From: Acinetobacter sp. ANC 4805
Lineage (GTDB): Bacteria > Pseudomonadota > Gammaproteobacteria > Pseudomonadales > Moraxellaceae
DNA: 64,000 bases
Direction: 5' to 3'
NCBI RefSeq assembly: GCF_022549495.1
Contig: NZ_JAKZGD010000005.1
Location: 186,001-250,000 of the forward strand
The notes beneath the pieces are model-generated. The model was given only the letters and a program-made list of their open reading frames with translations. It searched no databases and had not been told where the DNA came from. Made by a program: the position numbers and the translations under genes. Shown here piece after piece: positions 63,699 through 64,000 of the stretch (the first letter of the stretch is position 1; each line of letters starts with the position of its first letter).

Positions 63699-64000
63699 AT
63701 GTCGCACATTAAACCGAACAAAACGAAAGATCGAATTTTGCAAATCAGTTTGCAGTTGTTTAATGAGCGTGGCGAACGTTCAGTAACAACCAATCACATT
63801 GCGGCTGAACTTGGTATTAGTCCTGGCAATTTGTATTATCATTTTCGAAATAAACAAGAAATTATTAAAGAATTGGCTCAGCAATATCAGGCAGAGACTT
63901 TGGAAATGTTGGCATTGCCGACAGATCGTCCATTGAATGCCAATGATAAAATTAGCTATTTTCAAGTGTTAAGCAATCAATTGTGGGCTTATCGGTTTAT
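63699..64000 (+). CDS. TetR/AcrR-family regulator (partial, C-terminus outside window)
   Basis: The first ~100 residues are present: MSHIKPNKTKDRILQISLQ, then LFNERGERSVTTNHIAAELG and ISPGNLYYHFRNKQEIIKEL, the TetR N-terminal HTH with the YYHF-x-x-K signature. The frame is open to the window end. It diverges from the aldehyde dehydrogenase gene across a set of inverted repeats, so it probably represses that gene and itself. Ligand unknown. Confidence 0.88.
   Translation, partial: MSHIKPNKTKDRILQISLQLFNERGERSVTTNHIAAELGISPGNLYYHFRNKQEIIKELAQQYQAETLEMLALPTDRPLNANDKISYFQVLSNQLWAYRF

Noticed and set aside
1..64000. Prophage, insertion sequence, integron, toxin-antitoxin or CRISPR content
   Set aside because: No transposase, integrase, phage structural, toxin-antitoxin or repeat-spacer signatures were found. 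Repeats present are short palindromic elements only.

Overview
The window looks like a chromosomal segment of an Acinetobacter species (Moraxellaceae, Gammaproteobacteria). This rests on low G+C codon use, Acinetobacter-like versions of plsB, rne, ptsP, topA and leuCDB, a PlsB/LpxL-type lipid gene set, and gene blocks shared with Pseudomonas (rne/rluC/HAD; uup-topA-DUF6586; LysR-leuCD-leuB-asd-fimV-truA). The species call is inference. Almost all DNA is housekeeping or core-like. I see no prophage, IS transposase, CRISPR array or integron.

Layout. 1-7.5 kb: plsB (C-terminal end outside the window) diverges from tesB. A dicarboxylate/amino-acid symporter, two identical tRNA-Lys(TTT) genes and a FATP-type acyl-CoA synthetase follow. 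7.7-13.5 kb: rne and rluC-HAD diverge from a 786-base intergenic region that is strongly folded. 13.5-18.2 kb: WYL regulator, GST, LysR regulator, metallo-beta-lactamase-fold hydrolase, and a DCC-DoxX pair. 18.4-23 kb: an exported, lipobox-bearing intradiol-dioxygenase-like protein diverges from tatABC; then a 212-base nested palindromic element and a catalase. 23.3-31.7 kb: ptsP-rppH, a HAD-IB phosphatase, poorly known proteins (DUF2252, SpoOM, DUF1399-like), a LysR regulator, and a DUF2061 gene behind a good Fur box.

32-44.4 kb: leuC-leuD-lipoprotein-leuB, small envelope proteins, infA, an AraC regulator, truA, an asparaginase, a FimV system split into two genes, and asd. 44.6-51.4 kb: an EEP-family membrane protein, a putative GacA-controlled small RNA, lpxL, a macrodomain protein, uup, slyX and a PIN/NYN-like protein. 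51.4-64 kb: topA, a putative metzincin-like protease, an HdeD-like protein, a UvrD-like helicase, RRM and ASCH proteins, DUF6586, a YbaL-type antiporter, rpmB-rpmG, and an aldehyde dehydrogenase divergent from a TetR regulator that is cut by the window end.

The most interesting signal is at 45764-46003. An 18-base near-perfect GacA box (TGTAAG-N6-CGTACA) lies about 70 bases upstream of a non-coding stretch with eight GGA motifs. At least three of these sit in hairpin loops, the last being the loop of a rho-independent terminator. This is the architecture of RsmX/Y/Z and CsrB RNAs that titrate CsrA/RsmA. Other unexplained structures are a multibranched fold between rne and rluC, a perfect 17-bp hairpin inside a small membrane-protein gene, a 15-bp hairpin in the leu operon, and the nested palindrome between tatC and katA. 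All calls come from reading the sequence; no database search was run.
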